Source of the DNA: Boletus sp. NGJ
Taxonomy: Eukaryota; Basidiomycota; Agaricomycetes; Boletales; Boletaceae
DNA length: 64,000 nucleotides
Assembly (NCBI GenBank): GCA_019096195.1
Contig: JAGTXK010000005.1
Span: 434,001 to 498,000 of the forward strand
Reading direction: 5' to 3'
The notes under the pieces were generated by a model that saw only the letters and a program-made list of their open reading frames with translations, was not told the origin of the DNA and made no database searches. Each line of letters starts with the position of its first letter. Within the stretch, counting starts at the first letter, position 1. The translations under genes and the position numbers were made by a program. Positions 1 through 11,395 of this stretch are shown piece by piece.

Positions 1-348
1 ACCACCCCCAGAACCCTCTGGAAGCCCTACACTTAGATCTCTCCTTCTATTTCACCTTGTGTCCCTATTTATGAGTTCCTTTGATACATCATAATGTAGC
101 CACGTCTAGAACGTCACGGACTACATTTCACTTACATGCGCATACTGCACGCATCTCATTCCTCCCCTAGATACTCTCACTATTGGACACTAACACTTCC
201 TTGTTCCTGTGATGTCATACCCAGTACCCACGATGTCATAGCACAGCATGGTCCATGCACCACTATTGGTAGTATATAAGTAGCCGGTAGACTACCATGT
301 TTCACTTAGTCTTGAAATTGCCTTTCTCTCTCTTGCATATTGTCTTAG
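1..348. other. AT-rich flank, no gene seen
   Basis: No coding pattern or RNA gene was recognised. This is the left flank of the transposase relic that follows and may include its terminal sequence, but no terminal inverted repeat could be matched inside the window. Confidence 0.4.
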
Positions 349-2410
349 TTGGCAATGCTTGAGATATTGGGTTTAGATTCTTTCTTCTGTTCGTTGCAAG
401 TTCCTTTCAGACTTCTGTGTTTTAACAAAAAGAAATATGCTTTGAAAGCTCAAAGTAGTGCCACTGAAGAAGACTCATCACTTCTCTCTATGCAAGAACA
501 TTGTATTGATGACAGTGACCTTGTTCCTATCAATACACTTCCTCCAAAGGCTGATCTTAGTATTCTTGGTGAAGAAGGGCCAAGGAAATGGCATGCATCA
601 GTAAGTGGATACCTTCTCAACAAGTCTCACACTTGACATATGAACTCAAGGACAATCCTCTTTTGGTATGGGCTCAAGATGACTGGCAGGACTTCCTAGA
701 CAAGCTTTTACATCTGGAGGGGAGACATGGAAGCCCTGCACTATGCTCTGTTTGCAAGAGTTCACCAGCATCAATGTGATGCTCTGACTGTCTCAGTACT
801 GACATGATGTGCTTTGCTTTTTTGGTTCAAAGTCATCAAATGATACCCTTGCATTGTGTAAAGGTAGGCTCAAACTTAACAAGACCTCATTTGATTTATA
901 GTGATTGATTATAGTAGTGGAACAGCATCTATTTTGAGAGAAAAAGCCTAAAAGATCTTGGCCTAAGAATCCAGCTCAGACATCCACCACAGTAGGTGCC
1001 ACAATTTTGTTGAAAATACAGGAAGCTGTTCCAAAGCATAATGACCATTATGAAGACTTTGTTGAGTTGACTGAGTCACTCTCCTCAGATCTCATATCAA
1101 CATGGGAGCAAGAGGTTCAAGAATAGAAACATAACTCAACAAAGCCCAATCTGTTTGAAATCAAGTCACAGGGTAAGTTCCACTCATTTGCATTTAAATC
1201 TAGCTGACTGGGTTATAGAAATCACTGAAGCAGATATTCACCTGTGCCTTGCAATAGAGAACACCATTACCACTAGCAAATCCCCCCAGCCACCATTCCA
1301 CTCAGAGGTCACTCCAAATATTCTTATAGATACCAGCATTGAGCTAGAGGAACAACAGTGAGTTTCTCCAGTTATCCAGTCTAGCAACCACTAATCCCAG
1401 TTTTCTAAGATGGCATTTGATAGCTGAAACTGAGAAGCTTGGATAGCACATCACTGATATGCAAAAAGCACAACTCCAGCAAAGGGCCAATGCACTTATG
1501 CAATGAATCAACACATGGGTAACAATACAAACCCTTTTCATTCCTGGAGCTGCCAGTCTATGAGAAGCAGCAAGAGAGAAAACAAAAATGTTGCACTTCG
1601 ATCTGCTTTAGTGCCCTCAAGATTCCCTCTTTTTTTACCATTGTCAATTGCATGCAGCATTAGTTACAATGAGACCCTCAAGCAGATTGAGTGGAAGCTC
1701 CAGAAAGGTCAGGCACATGACATTTTGAATAAGCTGCATTAGGCACTATGGTTGAAGGCCTACATGTTCTGATTCAAGGATCATTTCTTGCAAGGACAGG
1801 GAGCCAACACACATCCATGGAATTGCCTCAGAAGCATTGATGTGAAAGTACTAACAAGTGCCAGTAAATATCAGGCAGTGCATTATGCCCTCATAGTTCT
1901 GGGCAAGCTCTTAAACAAGATTGGATGAAAAACCAACTTTGACATCTCACAGATGAGGATATCCATTCAATGATAGAAGAGACTGGTGATGCTTGTAGTG
2001 AGGATTAGAGGAAATTGTCATGGATATGGCTGATTTGTGGATTCTCCAAGGGCACTACTGAGGATGATGATGATGAAGGCATACAAGATGGTGCATACTC
2101 ACTTAAATGTAACAGGTTAGCTCTAATTATATAACCTCTAGCAATCTGCATTGAGTGGTGCCACACATGGGCATGTGCAAATCAGTGGACCAAAGAAGTG
2201 GACCTGCTATTTGAAGAACAGAAGAGAGTCCTCTGCTTCCTTGACTGGCATGCAAACTGGTGGACTGCCAAGGCAAACACACATGTGGTTCACAATCCCA
2301 CCCTGGTAGAATGGTTGAGAGCATATGCTGAATGACAGTCCTCTATATAACATGGCCTCAAACAGCAGTTCCAGCATATGTGAAGAAACACACAATATTT
2401 CCTTGCTATA
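349..2410 (+). pseudogene. KDZ-family transposase relic, internally deleted
   Basis: The plus-strand reading resembles the ends of Agaricomycete KDZ (Kyakuja-Dileera-Zisupton) transposases. Around 590-840 there is a CxC2-like cysteine cluster, readable as EGRHGSPALCSVCKSSPAS, then a second C..C pair and an H..PLH motif. Around 1010-1160 comes the family's C-terminal stretch with a WEQEVQEW-like segment followed by KPN. At 1660-1900 there is a GQAHDILNKLH motif followed by KD..LQGQGANT and SKYQAVHYALIVLGK. At 2140-2390 come IEWCHTWA..., VDLLFEEQKRVL and FLDWHANWW. The central catalytic DDE region, normally hundreds of residues, is absent between about 850 and 1010. Several stops and frame changes interrupt the rest. 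The family call rests on recalled consensus, not a search. The relic cannot encode an active transposase. Confidence 0.7.
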
Positions 2411-2592
2411 GCTAACAAGGCATAGGTGGGAGATGCTATGGATACTACTGTACCTAAGGCTGCCACATCTGTGTAGTAGTACTTGTTGTTATGTATTTGA
2501 CTTGAACCACCATCAACAATATGTTGCACCATGAATTTTCTAATGCATCAAGTTGGCTTAGATCTATTGCATCAAGGTCCTTGTCAGAAAGA

Positions 2593-2870
2593 TGTTGCAT
2601 GGCTTCACTGGCACATTGCAGCATTAGAAAGCCCATGCAACAGTGGTAGTGTATTTATTACAACAACCTGGTGTGTCCCTTATTCCAATATGTCTAGTAT
2701 ACAATTTGTTGCAAGACTTTGAGACAATGCATCACTGGCACAGGCAATATGTTGCAACTCGAATATGTCTACACAGTTTGTTGCATGGCTTCACAATGAT
2801 GTGATGCATCATGGCATACACAACACATTGCAACATCAAAAAGCCATGCAATAGTGGCAGCATGCTTTTT
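2593..2870. repeat. Tandem dyad repeats (TTGCATGGCTT...AAGCCATGCAA)
   Basis: Two related units of about 60-90 bp each start with TTGCATGGCTTCAC and end with an inverted match such as AAAGCCATGCAA. Each unit is therefore a short fold-back. They follow directly on the KDZ relic and may be its subterminal repeats or small nested inverted-repeat elements. No coding capacity is visible. Confidence 0.5.
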
Positions 2871-2879
2871 GCAAGATAT

Positions 2880-3990
2880 TGTGGTGCCCCAACAGTACAT
2901 GGCAAATTAGAGGGGCAGGCAATGCTGGTAAGTGTCCCCTCATTGGACCTCTGACTTGATTTCTCCCTCCCATGGTGAATAACACTGTGGACGAAGTTGT
3001 AATCAGGCTGTCTCTGTCATAAAGTGTAAGCCTCCATTCAGCTGCTCTGAAGTGTGAGAATCTTGGGCCAGTGGTAAGTACATGATCAATATTATATGAA
3101 TGGCACTGGACACTCTATATTTTTCAAACATTCCAGATTGATGTGACTTAGGAGGACCTGAGGGATGCAGATGGAGTCTCGCATCATGGCTCTTCTGACT
3201 ATAGATTGCCATCCCAGGCATCCACACCCAATGCCACCTCTATTCACAGGGCCTCAGACAATCTAATGTCCATGTATGAGACCAAGGAAAAAAGGAAGGT
3301 GAAACTACTAGGAGCCTCTTAGGTGTCTGCAAGATTGACCAGAGTGAGTAATTTTCAAATTTGTAGAGTAGTATACACCTGGCACCAGCATCTCTAAAGT
3401 GTTCACTTACAGAAAAAAAAAAAGGACCACTGATCAGCACAACAATGTGACACCTCAGCCTCTATCCAACAACATATCAAAGTGCACTTGTTCCATGAAA
3501 AAGTCAATGTGAGCCAGCCTGGGAGCCATTGTTGGGCAGATATTGCACACAATGCTAGCAGAAGTAGTAGATTTGAAAATAGTATCAATATGTTCATGTT
3601 CATGTTCTGTATTGCACAAAAAAACAAAAGGACAGTTGTTTTCGTCAACTTCATGCTGCCTGTACTGTGACATCACCAATTGCAATGACTTTATAGTGAC
3701 TTAGGGGGGTTGCAACAAAATATGCTCACTGGCAAACTAAGTAGCTCACTGACTGTTGCAATAAATATGAGTGTTTATATTGCAAGGTATAAATGAAATG
3801 CTAGAGAGCACAAGCTACAATCAAATTTGCAACAGGGAGCACAGCAGCTACTGTACTACATCTGAAAAAAACCAAAGTGCTATATAGTACTATGTAGTAC
3901 ATATAGTCCTGGTAGACCTCATTGTCTTCCCCCTGTTATGTAATACTACATAGATACTCAAGTTTTCAATCAGAACTACCATCATATTGT
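2880..3990. other. AT-rich, no supported gene
   Basis: Only short open frames without recognisable domains on either strand. The composition resembles the neighbouring repeat-rich sequence rather than the gene-dense core to the right. Confidence 0.4.
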
Positions 3991-4029
3991 AGCAAACTGT
4001 AGTCATTGACAATGAGTACTACCAAGGAC

Positions 4030-4500
4030 AATGTAGTTAAGATGTGTAATGAAAGTGTAGTAAAAATGCACCCAAAGATGTAGCAAAATGGTAGTAATAA
4101 AGTGAAGCAAAAGTGTAATCAAAGTGTAGTAAGTAAAGTATAGCAAAAGTGTAGTAAAAATGCGAACCAAAGTGTAGCAAAAGTTTGGTAAAAAGTATAG
4201 TAAAAGTATAGTAAAAATGTGCCCAAAAGTATAGCAAAAGTGTAGCAAAAAGTGTAATATAAAGTGTAGTAGAAAGTGTAATGAAAGTGTAGTAAACAAA
4301 GTGTAGTAAAAGTGTAGTAAAAAGCGAACAAAAGTGCAACAAAGTGTAGTAAAGTGTAGTAAACAACAATCCATACAATAGTGTGGCCACAACCCACACA
4401 GAAGTGTTGTAAAGTGTTGTAAACACAGTGTAGTAAAAAAGCATACAAAAGTGTAATCAAAGTGTAGTCAAAGTGTAGCAAAATGTGTACAAAAGTGTAT
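4030..4500. repeat. Degenerate AAAGTGTAGTA/GCAAA tandem array
   Basis: About 470 bp of a roughly 10-13-bp degenerate repeat (AAAGTGTAGTAAAA, AAAGTGTAGCAAAA). The long open frames on the minus strand here, rich in L-L-H-F-Y-Y-T, are translations of this repeat and not genes. The same GTGTAG core recurs in opposite orientation from about 4700, so the two arrays could pair as a large imperfect hairpin. Confidence 0.75.
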
Positions 4501-4734
4501 TCCCTCTACCCCTACATATGGCTAGGCTATTTGTTTGGTCGAGTTTGCCATGGTGCGCAAGAGGCATGAGTTTATGTGTCCACTAAATCGCATTTTTGGC
4601 ATTTTTGAACTTTGCCAAAATTTCTGGGAGTGGCAGTGTAACAAAAAGTTAGCAACACTACCACAAATCCTAATAGACCGCAATTTTTGGCTAATTGGAC
4701 TACACTTTTGCTACACTTTGCGTACACTTTTGTT

Positions 4735-5225
4735 TCCCACACTTGTAACTACACGTTTGCTAATCAAAAAAGCGCCACAAATGCTACACTTTTGTTACAC
4801 TCTGCTTTCCCACACTTGCTACTACACATTTGCTAATCAAAAAGCGCCACAAATGCTACACTTTTGGTGCACTTTTGGTACACTTTGTTTTCCACACTTG
4901 TTATTACACATTTGGTAATCAAAAAAGCGCCACGAATGCTACACTTTGTTACACTCTGCTTTCCCACACTTGTTACTATGCATTTGGTAATCAAAAAAGC
5001 GCCACAAATGCTACACTTTTGCTACACATGTGGCATATATTAGGTATACATATTGCTTACTTGTAAGGAAAGTGTACAATAGTAAAAGTGTAGCATTTGT
5101 GGCGCTTTTTTGATTACCAAATGTGTAGTAGCAAGGGTGGGAAAGCAGAGTGTAGCAAAAGTGTAGCATTTGTGGCTCATTTTTGATTACCAAATGTGTA
5201 ATAACAAATGTGGGAAATAAAAGTG
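4735..5225. repeat. ~80-90 bp repeats, four direct then two inverted
   Basis: Four head-to-tail copies at about 4735-5030 share the order: ACACTTGTTACTACACATTT, then GGTAATCAAAAAAGCGCCAC, then AAATGCTACACTTTTG. Two further copies in inverted orientation follow at about 5075-5225. The centre of symmetry lies near 5030-5070. The array is bounded on both sides (about 3880-3960 and 5310-5360) by clusters of ACTATGTAGT. This looks like the subterminal repeat structure of a DNA transposon or a palindromic satellite. The host family is unknown. Confidence 0.7.
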
Positions 5226-5639
5226 TACCAAATGTTTCCTGATGACTGGTAGACTTGGTAGACTTGGTAGTATCAGCAGGTCATGCCACTACCTACATAG
5301 CATCTGAAGCTGTTCAATTTACTATGTAGTGCTATGTAGTCTATGTAGTAACTAGGGTTACTACCAGTCCATTTTTTTTCCAGATGCACCTAGTTGCAAC
5401 AGGACTCCAGGATGTGGTGAAGAGGGGACAGATAGAGTAGGTTGACATGAATGGTCCTATATATGATGTCTTACTTAATGCATACCAACTCTCATACTTG
5501 GAAGAACTCGCCACTCAACTCCCCAGTAATTCAGTAGCACCTACGTGCTCCATTGGACGGCTGCTTAGTGGTGATGCTGGCAGTGGAGATTTTGTACATC
5601 GTAATGTTTTGGTAGCATGATCACAGTGGTTAGAAGATC

Positions 5640-5870
5640 GACCTAGATGTGCTCCGGAAATTTGCTACTCGCCAGAATGTGCATGAGGGTACGACCAACT
5701 TAGATGATAATGGAGCAATAGGTTGTCGAGGAGAATTGTTGGGTAGCTGTATCATGGCCTGAGCCTTTCCATGGCGTTTGATCGTTCCGCCCACGGTCGT
5801 TATGTGGACTGTAGCATTTTTATTGATGCCCTCATCCTCTGCTGCCGGACTCTGTGTAATCATAACTTCA
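5640..5870 (-). repeat. Left arm of a ~200-bp inverted duplicate (partner 9365-9560)
   Basis: The reverse complement of this segment matches 9365-9560 at roughly 80 percent by eye. Shared blocks include AATGCTACAGTCCACA, ACGACCGTGGGCGGAACGAT and CCCAACAATTCTCC. Both copies can be read as a similar peptide (NATVH.TTVGGTIK, then PNNSPRQP). The pair flanks the DUF6534 and YPI1 genes in opposite orientation, about 3.7 kb apart. It could be duplicated transposon ends or a duplicated exon. No known domain is recognised. Confidence 0.6.
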
Positions 5871-6010
5871 CAATGCATTTGTGCATAAATAACTCTAATA
5901 CTGAAGAATATAACTCGGAATGCCCCTGTTGTCCACGAACTAGACAGCGTCAGATGGTTCAGACCTGTACTTAACCCAAAGTGAGAGTGAGCCCTTGCCC
6001 TGATTAATAC

Positions 6011-8246
6011 TCAAGCGACCACACGCACCCAGGTGGAATCAGAAACCTTTTCAGTGGGGGGCTTCCAATAGGAACTTTGCTGGGTCAAGCGATCGGCACC
6101 CTCGTTCACATCAGGGACATCAAGGGGCGCGATCGCGTCCTTTGAACTTGAACCGCCCATTTTCCCCCTGATATGGTCTGAATCCATGCTCGGTGGTGCG
6201 GCTTCGAACTGGAGGACTGTCCCCACGGAGCTGGGGGTTGGTCTGTTCATGTACTGTCGGGAGTTAAGTCTGCGTATCCGAGTCAGCGACCTAGTATGCA
6301 AGAACGCGTGCGCTGAACGTGCTCACGTAGCCAGGAGGGTGTTGGTATATGCTGATTCAAGAAGCACGGGTGCGATATTGGGTCAATCATAATTTGACGA
6401 ACGCAAACGGCAATACGTACCTTTGGTCAGCGAGAAGTTGATCGCCTGGCAGTAGAGGTCCGTCGGTGCGAGCACGTACTGAAGATGGCATATTTAGCTG
6501 ATCTACCATTGTGATTGCTTGCTGTGCACCTTGAGGCACACTGACATAGCAAGGGACTTGACTTACACTGATCAATACTGCCATGCGAGAGAGTGCTAAA
6601 GAACGCCGATAAACAGGGTCAGTTCTTTCGAGCTGATCGTTTAGACATAACAAAAGTTAGACTGACGTTGTGATCAGACCATTCGATATGACATACATCG
6701 TGATGGTGTTGATCATGCGATTTGTTCTAGAGCCAGCCGTCAGTCTCACGGGGAACAGTGAAAGTGTAAGTGGCATCAGCATACTGTGAAAATCCATTGC
6801 GGCTGCGATGAAGGAGATAGGAGATCGAGGCAACGCTAAGAAGGTCGATCGTAGTTCCCGAGATTATTCCTCCATATAACGTCCACTATACCATCGCAGT
6901 ATACACATACAATGTATGGCGGGAGAGAGTAAGAGTCAGCGCCACAATTACTAAATGTCACGATCCTTAGTGAGCAAAACGAGACAGGACATACCTTCAA
7001 TTTCGTAAGTTCAAACAAGGACGAGATCTGGGTGTCGCTGCCAATGTTCGTCAGAACACCGTAACTAGTATTATAACGGCACTACATACGATATGACAAC
7101 AGCGGCTGAAGTTGAGAGAATCAGTTCAACAGATCTCAGCATACTAGATTGCGAGGCGATAAGAGAACTTGGTCTTACCTATGGCGTTAGCTGTTAAAGA
7201 ATGTCAAAATATAAAGTCAATTCTGCAATTAATTGGCAGCTCGTGCGAGGCAACAATACTTACCAAATCCGAACACAGACAACACTCCCTGAGAACGAGA
7301 AGTAAGTGAATGCTGCGTTGGATATGTGAGAAATCAGCGTACAATTACAATGGAAAGAGGCCACCATCTCTGGTCCACTATGAAGGTTCAAGTTATCAGC
7401 GAAGTCAGAATTATAATACCAAGTAGATGCGCGAACTTACAGACTCGGATGCGATATGCCTGGAATCTGTTTTCATCCGACGTCACGCCACGTTGTAGTT
7501 GGTCAATGTCAAGAGTTCAGTTGTACTCACAATTGAACAGTGGATGAGACAACACAATCCACGATAGGTTCATTCTGGGAGGCCGAGCATCAGGATATGT
7601 GTTCATCCTTGTGACAATATTGGTAACATCAACTCACCGAAATACCCCTGTAAAGTCAACCAGCACCCAGGAAATTTGTCGTGAGTTTTTCTCAGCACAA
7701 ATCATGCTTGGACTGGCTTACAACGCCACTGGCGAGTAAATAGCCGCGAGATTGCCAAAGTCGCTGACGAGGTACGTGTAGACGCCTTGGGTGGCAAGAG
7801 CAAGCGAGAGCGTATCCATTATCCTGTCGCAGAATAAGGTCAGCTTACTTCAGTACGAGACACACGAATGGGCTTGCAATAATAGGGCAACCTAGTTTTA
7901 AATCGAGTCAGAGGGAACGCCGGTTCCATCGTTCAGTTTATTTGGACAACAGCACACACCAGTAGCTTCAGAAAGATGCGATCTTTTGGATAGGTGCGGT
8001 ACTGATGGTTGACAAGGTCATCTTTGCACGAGGAAGAGCGTCAAGTAGCTCACGTAGAAGATGCCTTGCAAGATAGTGATTCCGTGGAATCTGGATTTAC
8101 ATGCCACGTCGATTCATCCTCAGTGAGTTGTGCTGCTTGGGCCACCAACGGGAATATACTTACATGGCTGCGAATACGATACCGATGAAGGCTGCACCAA
8201 ACGTAGGGTTCAAGTTGATCGAAATTGGGATAATAGTGGAGGCCAT
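6011..8246 (-). CDS. DUF6534-type fungal integral membrane protein
   Basis: A multi-exon minus-strand gene starting MASTIIPI at 8246. Visible exon pieces follow the order known for this Agaricomycete-expanded family of seven-helix membrane proteins: NLNPTFGAAFIGIVFAAM; FHGITILQGIFY; YRTYPKDRIFLKLL; IMDTLSLALATQGVYTYL followed by DFGNLAAIYSPVAL; a short exon leading to FQAYRIRV; LLSVASISYLLHRSRNG; RMINTITMYVISNGLI; and a C-terminal tail with TRIRRLNSRQYMNR ending at 6011. Introns are short with GT..AG ends (for example GTAAGT after FAAM, and GTGAGC..CAG after GIFY). The later exons around 6650-7500 cannot be chained with certainty, so exon limits there are approximate. Molecular function is unknown for the family. 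The soluble C-terminal tail of about 80 residues is rich in S, P and D. Confidence 0.7.
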
Positions 8247-8592
8247 CTTGGAAGAACGCTGCAATGCTGTCAGGTAGGTTGAGTGTTCTCTGCTACTGGA
8301 ACGTAGTAGCCCGAGTCGTACTCGGGGATTCGAGATTAAGTACAGAGCGGCCAACATGATGATGACCGCTCTAGGGTCCAACATAGTAGCACCATCATGA
8401 TCATGATGGTGTTTTCAATGATGCGAAAGACCTTTGCGGTGGCAGGCGATGAAGATACAGCGTGGATACGCAGCTGCGGAATGAGTCGGCCGTAGCGCTC
8501 AAGGATCAATCAGTGGCTGCTGACTAATGATGTACGCTATTGATCCTCGTCCTTCAAGTTGAACATTAATCTTTCCCCCCAATTAACTCTCT

Positions 8593-9131
8593 ATGATTAC
8601 TGTACCCCAGCGAAGACCACACACGTCGGCACCTGCCGACGGATCGCGCACGCTCACACTTCGAGATGTCCGACCACGCCCAGAAGACGACGACTCCGCA
8701 GGTGGCGGTGCCGGACCCTCCACGACGGCAGGCGTACTGAAGCTCCGTGGTACCCAACGGCGTACGCGCCAACGTGTCGCTTTTGGCGCAGACGTCGTCG
8801 ACAATGAAGGATGTGGCAAGAAAAAATCCAAAAGTTCGTGTCTCGTTCTCATCCCATGATGCGTCCACGCACACCTATGCTGATAAGCCCAACGACCTGC
8901 GCCGTGCGCACGACAGTTTGTTGTATATACCATAAACCACGGCGGTTCGACGAGTCGTCATCTGAGTCTGAGTCTGCGTCCGCATCCGACTCGGACGAGG
9001 GTGGAGGGCGGCGCTATGGCAGTGACCAGAACATCGTGCGACGAGATGGGCGAGGCGGGACTGTGCACGAGCTAAGTCAGTCGGACTCGGACGCGAATGC
9101 GTACGAGAGGGCACCGAAGCGGAAAAGCTAG
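8593..9131 (+). CDS. YPI1: Type 1 phosphatase regulator Ypi1 (inhibitor-3 family)
   Basis: A two-exon gene. Exon 1 reads MITVPQRRPHTSAP, then DGSRTLTLRD, GVLKLRG, RQRVAFGADVVDNEGCGK and KKSK. A short intron (8834-8916) opens with an unusual GTTCGT donor and ends in CGACAG. Exon 2 continues CCIYHKPRRFDESSSESES and ends in a lysine-rich tail at 9131. The VDNE..KKSK..CCIYHKPR block is the signature of Ypi1/PPP1R11, a small, mostly disordered protein that binds and regulates protein phosphatase 1 in the nucleus. The RVAF segment, with VDNE just downstream, sits where family members carry their PP1-docking motif. Length of about 150 residues is normal for the family. The first methionine is the only one fitting the usual short N-terminus. 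Confidence 0.88.
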
Positions 9132-9364
9132 GTGAGTAGAAGTGTGCGTCTTTGTACTTATGGCGGGTGTTGAAAATTAGCGCAGAGGATTTTGGGCGTT
9201 CTCGACGTGTCGTTGCTCCCTTCAAGATGCTGTATGCCATTGGTATCATGCCACGCGTTGTAGCTGTGGATGACTGGTAGAATTCTGCTAAGTTCGTAGC
9301 TGGCTCCCTACTCAAGCGTCAGATCTATCTCTCCATCAGATGATGTCGCTGGAAGATATTCAAC

Positions 9365-9560
9365 TTGCACAGGATGAGGATATCAATAAATGCTACAGTC
9401 CACACAACGACCGTGGGCGGAACGATCAAAGGCCATGGCCATAAGGATCAGGCCAGGATACATCTAGTACCCAACAATTCTCCGCGACAACCTTTTGCTC
9501 CATCATCGTCTACAACGTCTCCTTCGCCATACGAGGCTCGAGGCGGAAATCAATAGGCAC
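9365..9560 (+). repeat. Right arm of inverted duplicate (partner 5640-5870)
   Basis: The matching arm of the inverted pair described at 5640-5870. It carries the same ACGACCGTGGGCGGAACGAT block and the PNNSPRQP reading. It lies just downstream of YPI1 and runs into the start of a 151-codon open frame of unknown nature. Confidence 0.6.
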
Positions 9561-9950
9561 GGCATCGCGCGGGACGCTAATCATGAAGGCCATGTCATCA
9601 GCGGGCTTAGACCCGTCTATGGAGAGATAGAACGACCAAACGATAACGAGGGTGTTGATACAAAGCGACCTGTGAAGGCGTCACACCCTTTATTAGATCT
9701 GCAACGTTTTATCCGAGGGACTACCGGACTTGTCTGGTGGGAACGATATGCTGTCCGGGACACACACTGGATGATACGTGATGAGGGACGCACCACTGAC
9801 GTATTGATTGGACTCTCACCGTCTGCCAAAACCAAAGCAAGGAAACTTGAGGGCGTCTCTCAGATTTCCATCGGACGGCAACCATCATATCAGGTTAAAT
9901 GTGTCTGGGTCGGGGAACCACTTCCGGGTCGCGGGAGATGGCCTTTTTGA
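9495..9950 (+). CDS. Hypothetical open frame, 151 codons
   Basis: A single open frame with no recognisable domain. It reads through the right arm of the inverted duplicate at its start and has a DTKRPVKASHPLLDLQRFI segment in the middle. Length alone is weak evidence. It may be a fragment of a mobile element rather than a host gene, given its overlap with the repeat. Confidence 0.2.
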   Translation: MLHHRLQRLLRHTRLEAEINRHGIARDANHEGHVISGLRPVYGEIERPNDNEGVDTKRPVKASHPLLDLQRFIRGTTGLVWWERYAVRDTHWMIRDEGRTTDVLIGLSPSAKTKARKLEGVSQISIGRQPSYQVKCVWVGEPLPGRGRWPF

Positions 9951-10700
9951 ACCACTCTAACGTTTCCAACATCGACATGTGGGAAAGTCCACCCACCAGT
10001 GATTCCCAAACAAAGTCGCCTCGGCAAGTTATACATAACCGCCCTGGGAATAGCGAGTTTTCACTGGGTGCATGACACCCCCTCCTGTGGCGCGGTGAGC
10101 AATGCCTCTATAGAAGGGATGCCACCGATCCACCGTATGTCAGATTGAGAACCAACGCCGGTGGCTTACAGAGGTCTCCATTGCAATTGCATCGACTCCA
10201 GAATGAACGCACACAGATAGAGATTCCTCATCATCGAATGTAGGTGGGATTCATAGTTTGAGGTGATGTCTCCCTGACGGAGACGAGGGGACAAACATTA
10301 AGCTCTCCCAACGACGGCATCCAGCTCGGCGTGCGCTGCCGCGCTTCCCTCCTGGGTCCTGGTGTCTGCATGTAGCAGATTCCAGACGGCCTCGAGGGCG
10401 GGGTTCTACTTCTGTAGATGGGCCTTCGGAGGTGATTCTCGTGATGCTTGAGATTGCTAAGAATGTGGTACAGATAAAAGGGGAGGGAGAGGAGCACGCT
10501 TGGACGCCTAATTGACTTACCCTAGCGCGGGTGACATAACATTGTCCTCTCCTCGCTGTGCGAGAGTCATCCACTTCAACACGGTAGCCATCTTTGGCCT
10601 CACCTCCGGATCCGGATCCATAAGTTGTCTGGCCATCGCGAGGAAGCGAGACAAAAATATTGTAATTTATTGCATACGCCAATTCGCATGCTATCCATCA
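9951..10700. other. Intergenic region with a possible minus-strand small gene
   Basis: Most of this stretch shows nothing convincing. On the minus strand at about 10650-10530 there is a protein-like exon reading MDPDPEVRPKMATVLKWMTL, ending at a GGTAAG donor. It cannot be extended with confidence into a known gene. Confidence 0.25.
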
Positions 10701-10703
10701 TAA

Positions 10704-11153
10704 CTATTGTTGCTTCGCCTTTTTTTTCGTGGGCAAGACAGGCGAATCATCCAGGTTCTCCGAGAGCCTCTTCTTTCCCCCAAAGATGTGTAGAGGTTGT
10801 GAAGAGATGTAGTCTGCAACTCCTTCAGGTTCCCAGTGACACTCAGCGTAACATCCTGACATTGTCTTGTGGACTTCCTCCAGGAGGTTGTGCTCGACTG
10901 AAACATCGGGATATGATTTCTCCGACTGCCGATAGAAGTCGTGCAGAGAGCGTGCAAGGTGAAACACGCATCTACATCGATCTCTGTATGTCTCTGAAAG
11001 CATTTTGTAAGCCTGCAAACCACATTTCTTGAAGATGTTGATATGTTCTCCTGTGTTGAACATAGGAGGCAACGCGTTATAACATAACTGGTACTGCTGA
11101 TCAAGGGCTTGAGTGGGTGAGTTCGCATCGGTGTAGTAAAATAGAATCCACAT
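10704..11153 (-). CDS. Hypothetical protein with basic C-terminus
   Basis: An open frame of 149 codons, with amino-acid usage that looks protein-like: LARSLHDFYRQSEKSYPDV in the middle and a C-terminal PTKKKAKQQ that resembles a nuclear localisation signal. Upstream exons may exist to about 11209. No family is recognised. The neighbouring dipeptidase is divergently transcribed, leaving about 240 bp as a shared promoter. Confidence 0.35.
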   Translation of the reverse strand: MWILFYYTDANSPTQALDQQYQLCYNALPPMFNTGEHINIFKKCGLQAYKMLSETYRDRCRCVFHLARSLHDFYRQSEKSYPDVSVEHNLLEEVHKTMSGCYAECHWEPEGVADYISSQPLHIFGGKKRLSENLDDSPVLPTKKKAKQQ

Positions 11154-11395
11154 AGCAGTCTACCATCAGGTTTCATACTCCAGAGTATGTGCAGTAAGCG
11201 GTTGAGCAACCGCCTCGTTGAAGAGGATAACTCATTAACTCCTTGTGAGTTGTTTACAAATATTGACTGTACTTACAAGCCCGGGTGCAGATACATACAG
11301 TATTAATAATTCAGACTTCCCATCCCGTAGGCTATGTCACTGCACATCCCACTTGGATAGGGTTACGTCTCTTCTTTTTCTGACGACCACCTTGG

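Noticed and set aside
4003-4481. Long overlapping minus-strand frames rich in L, H, F, Y and T
   Set aside because: They are translations of the AAAGTGTAGTAAAA repeat in several frames at once, not genes.
9617-9835. Minus-strand frame opposite the hypothetical ORF at 9495-9950
   Set aside because: Neither strand has a family match; the shorter antisense frame adds nothing.
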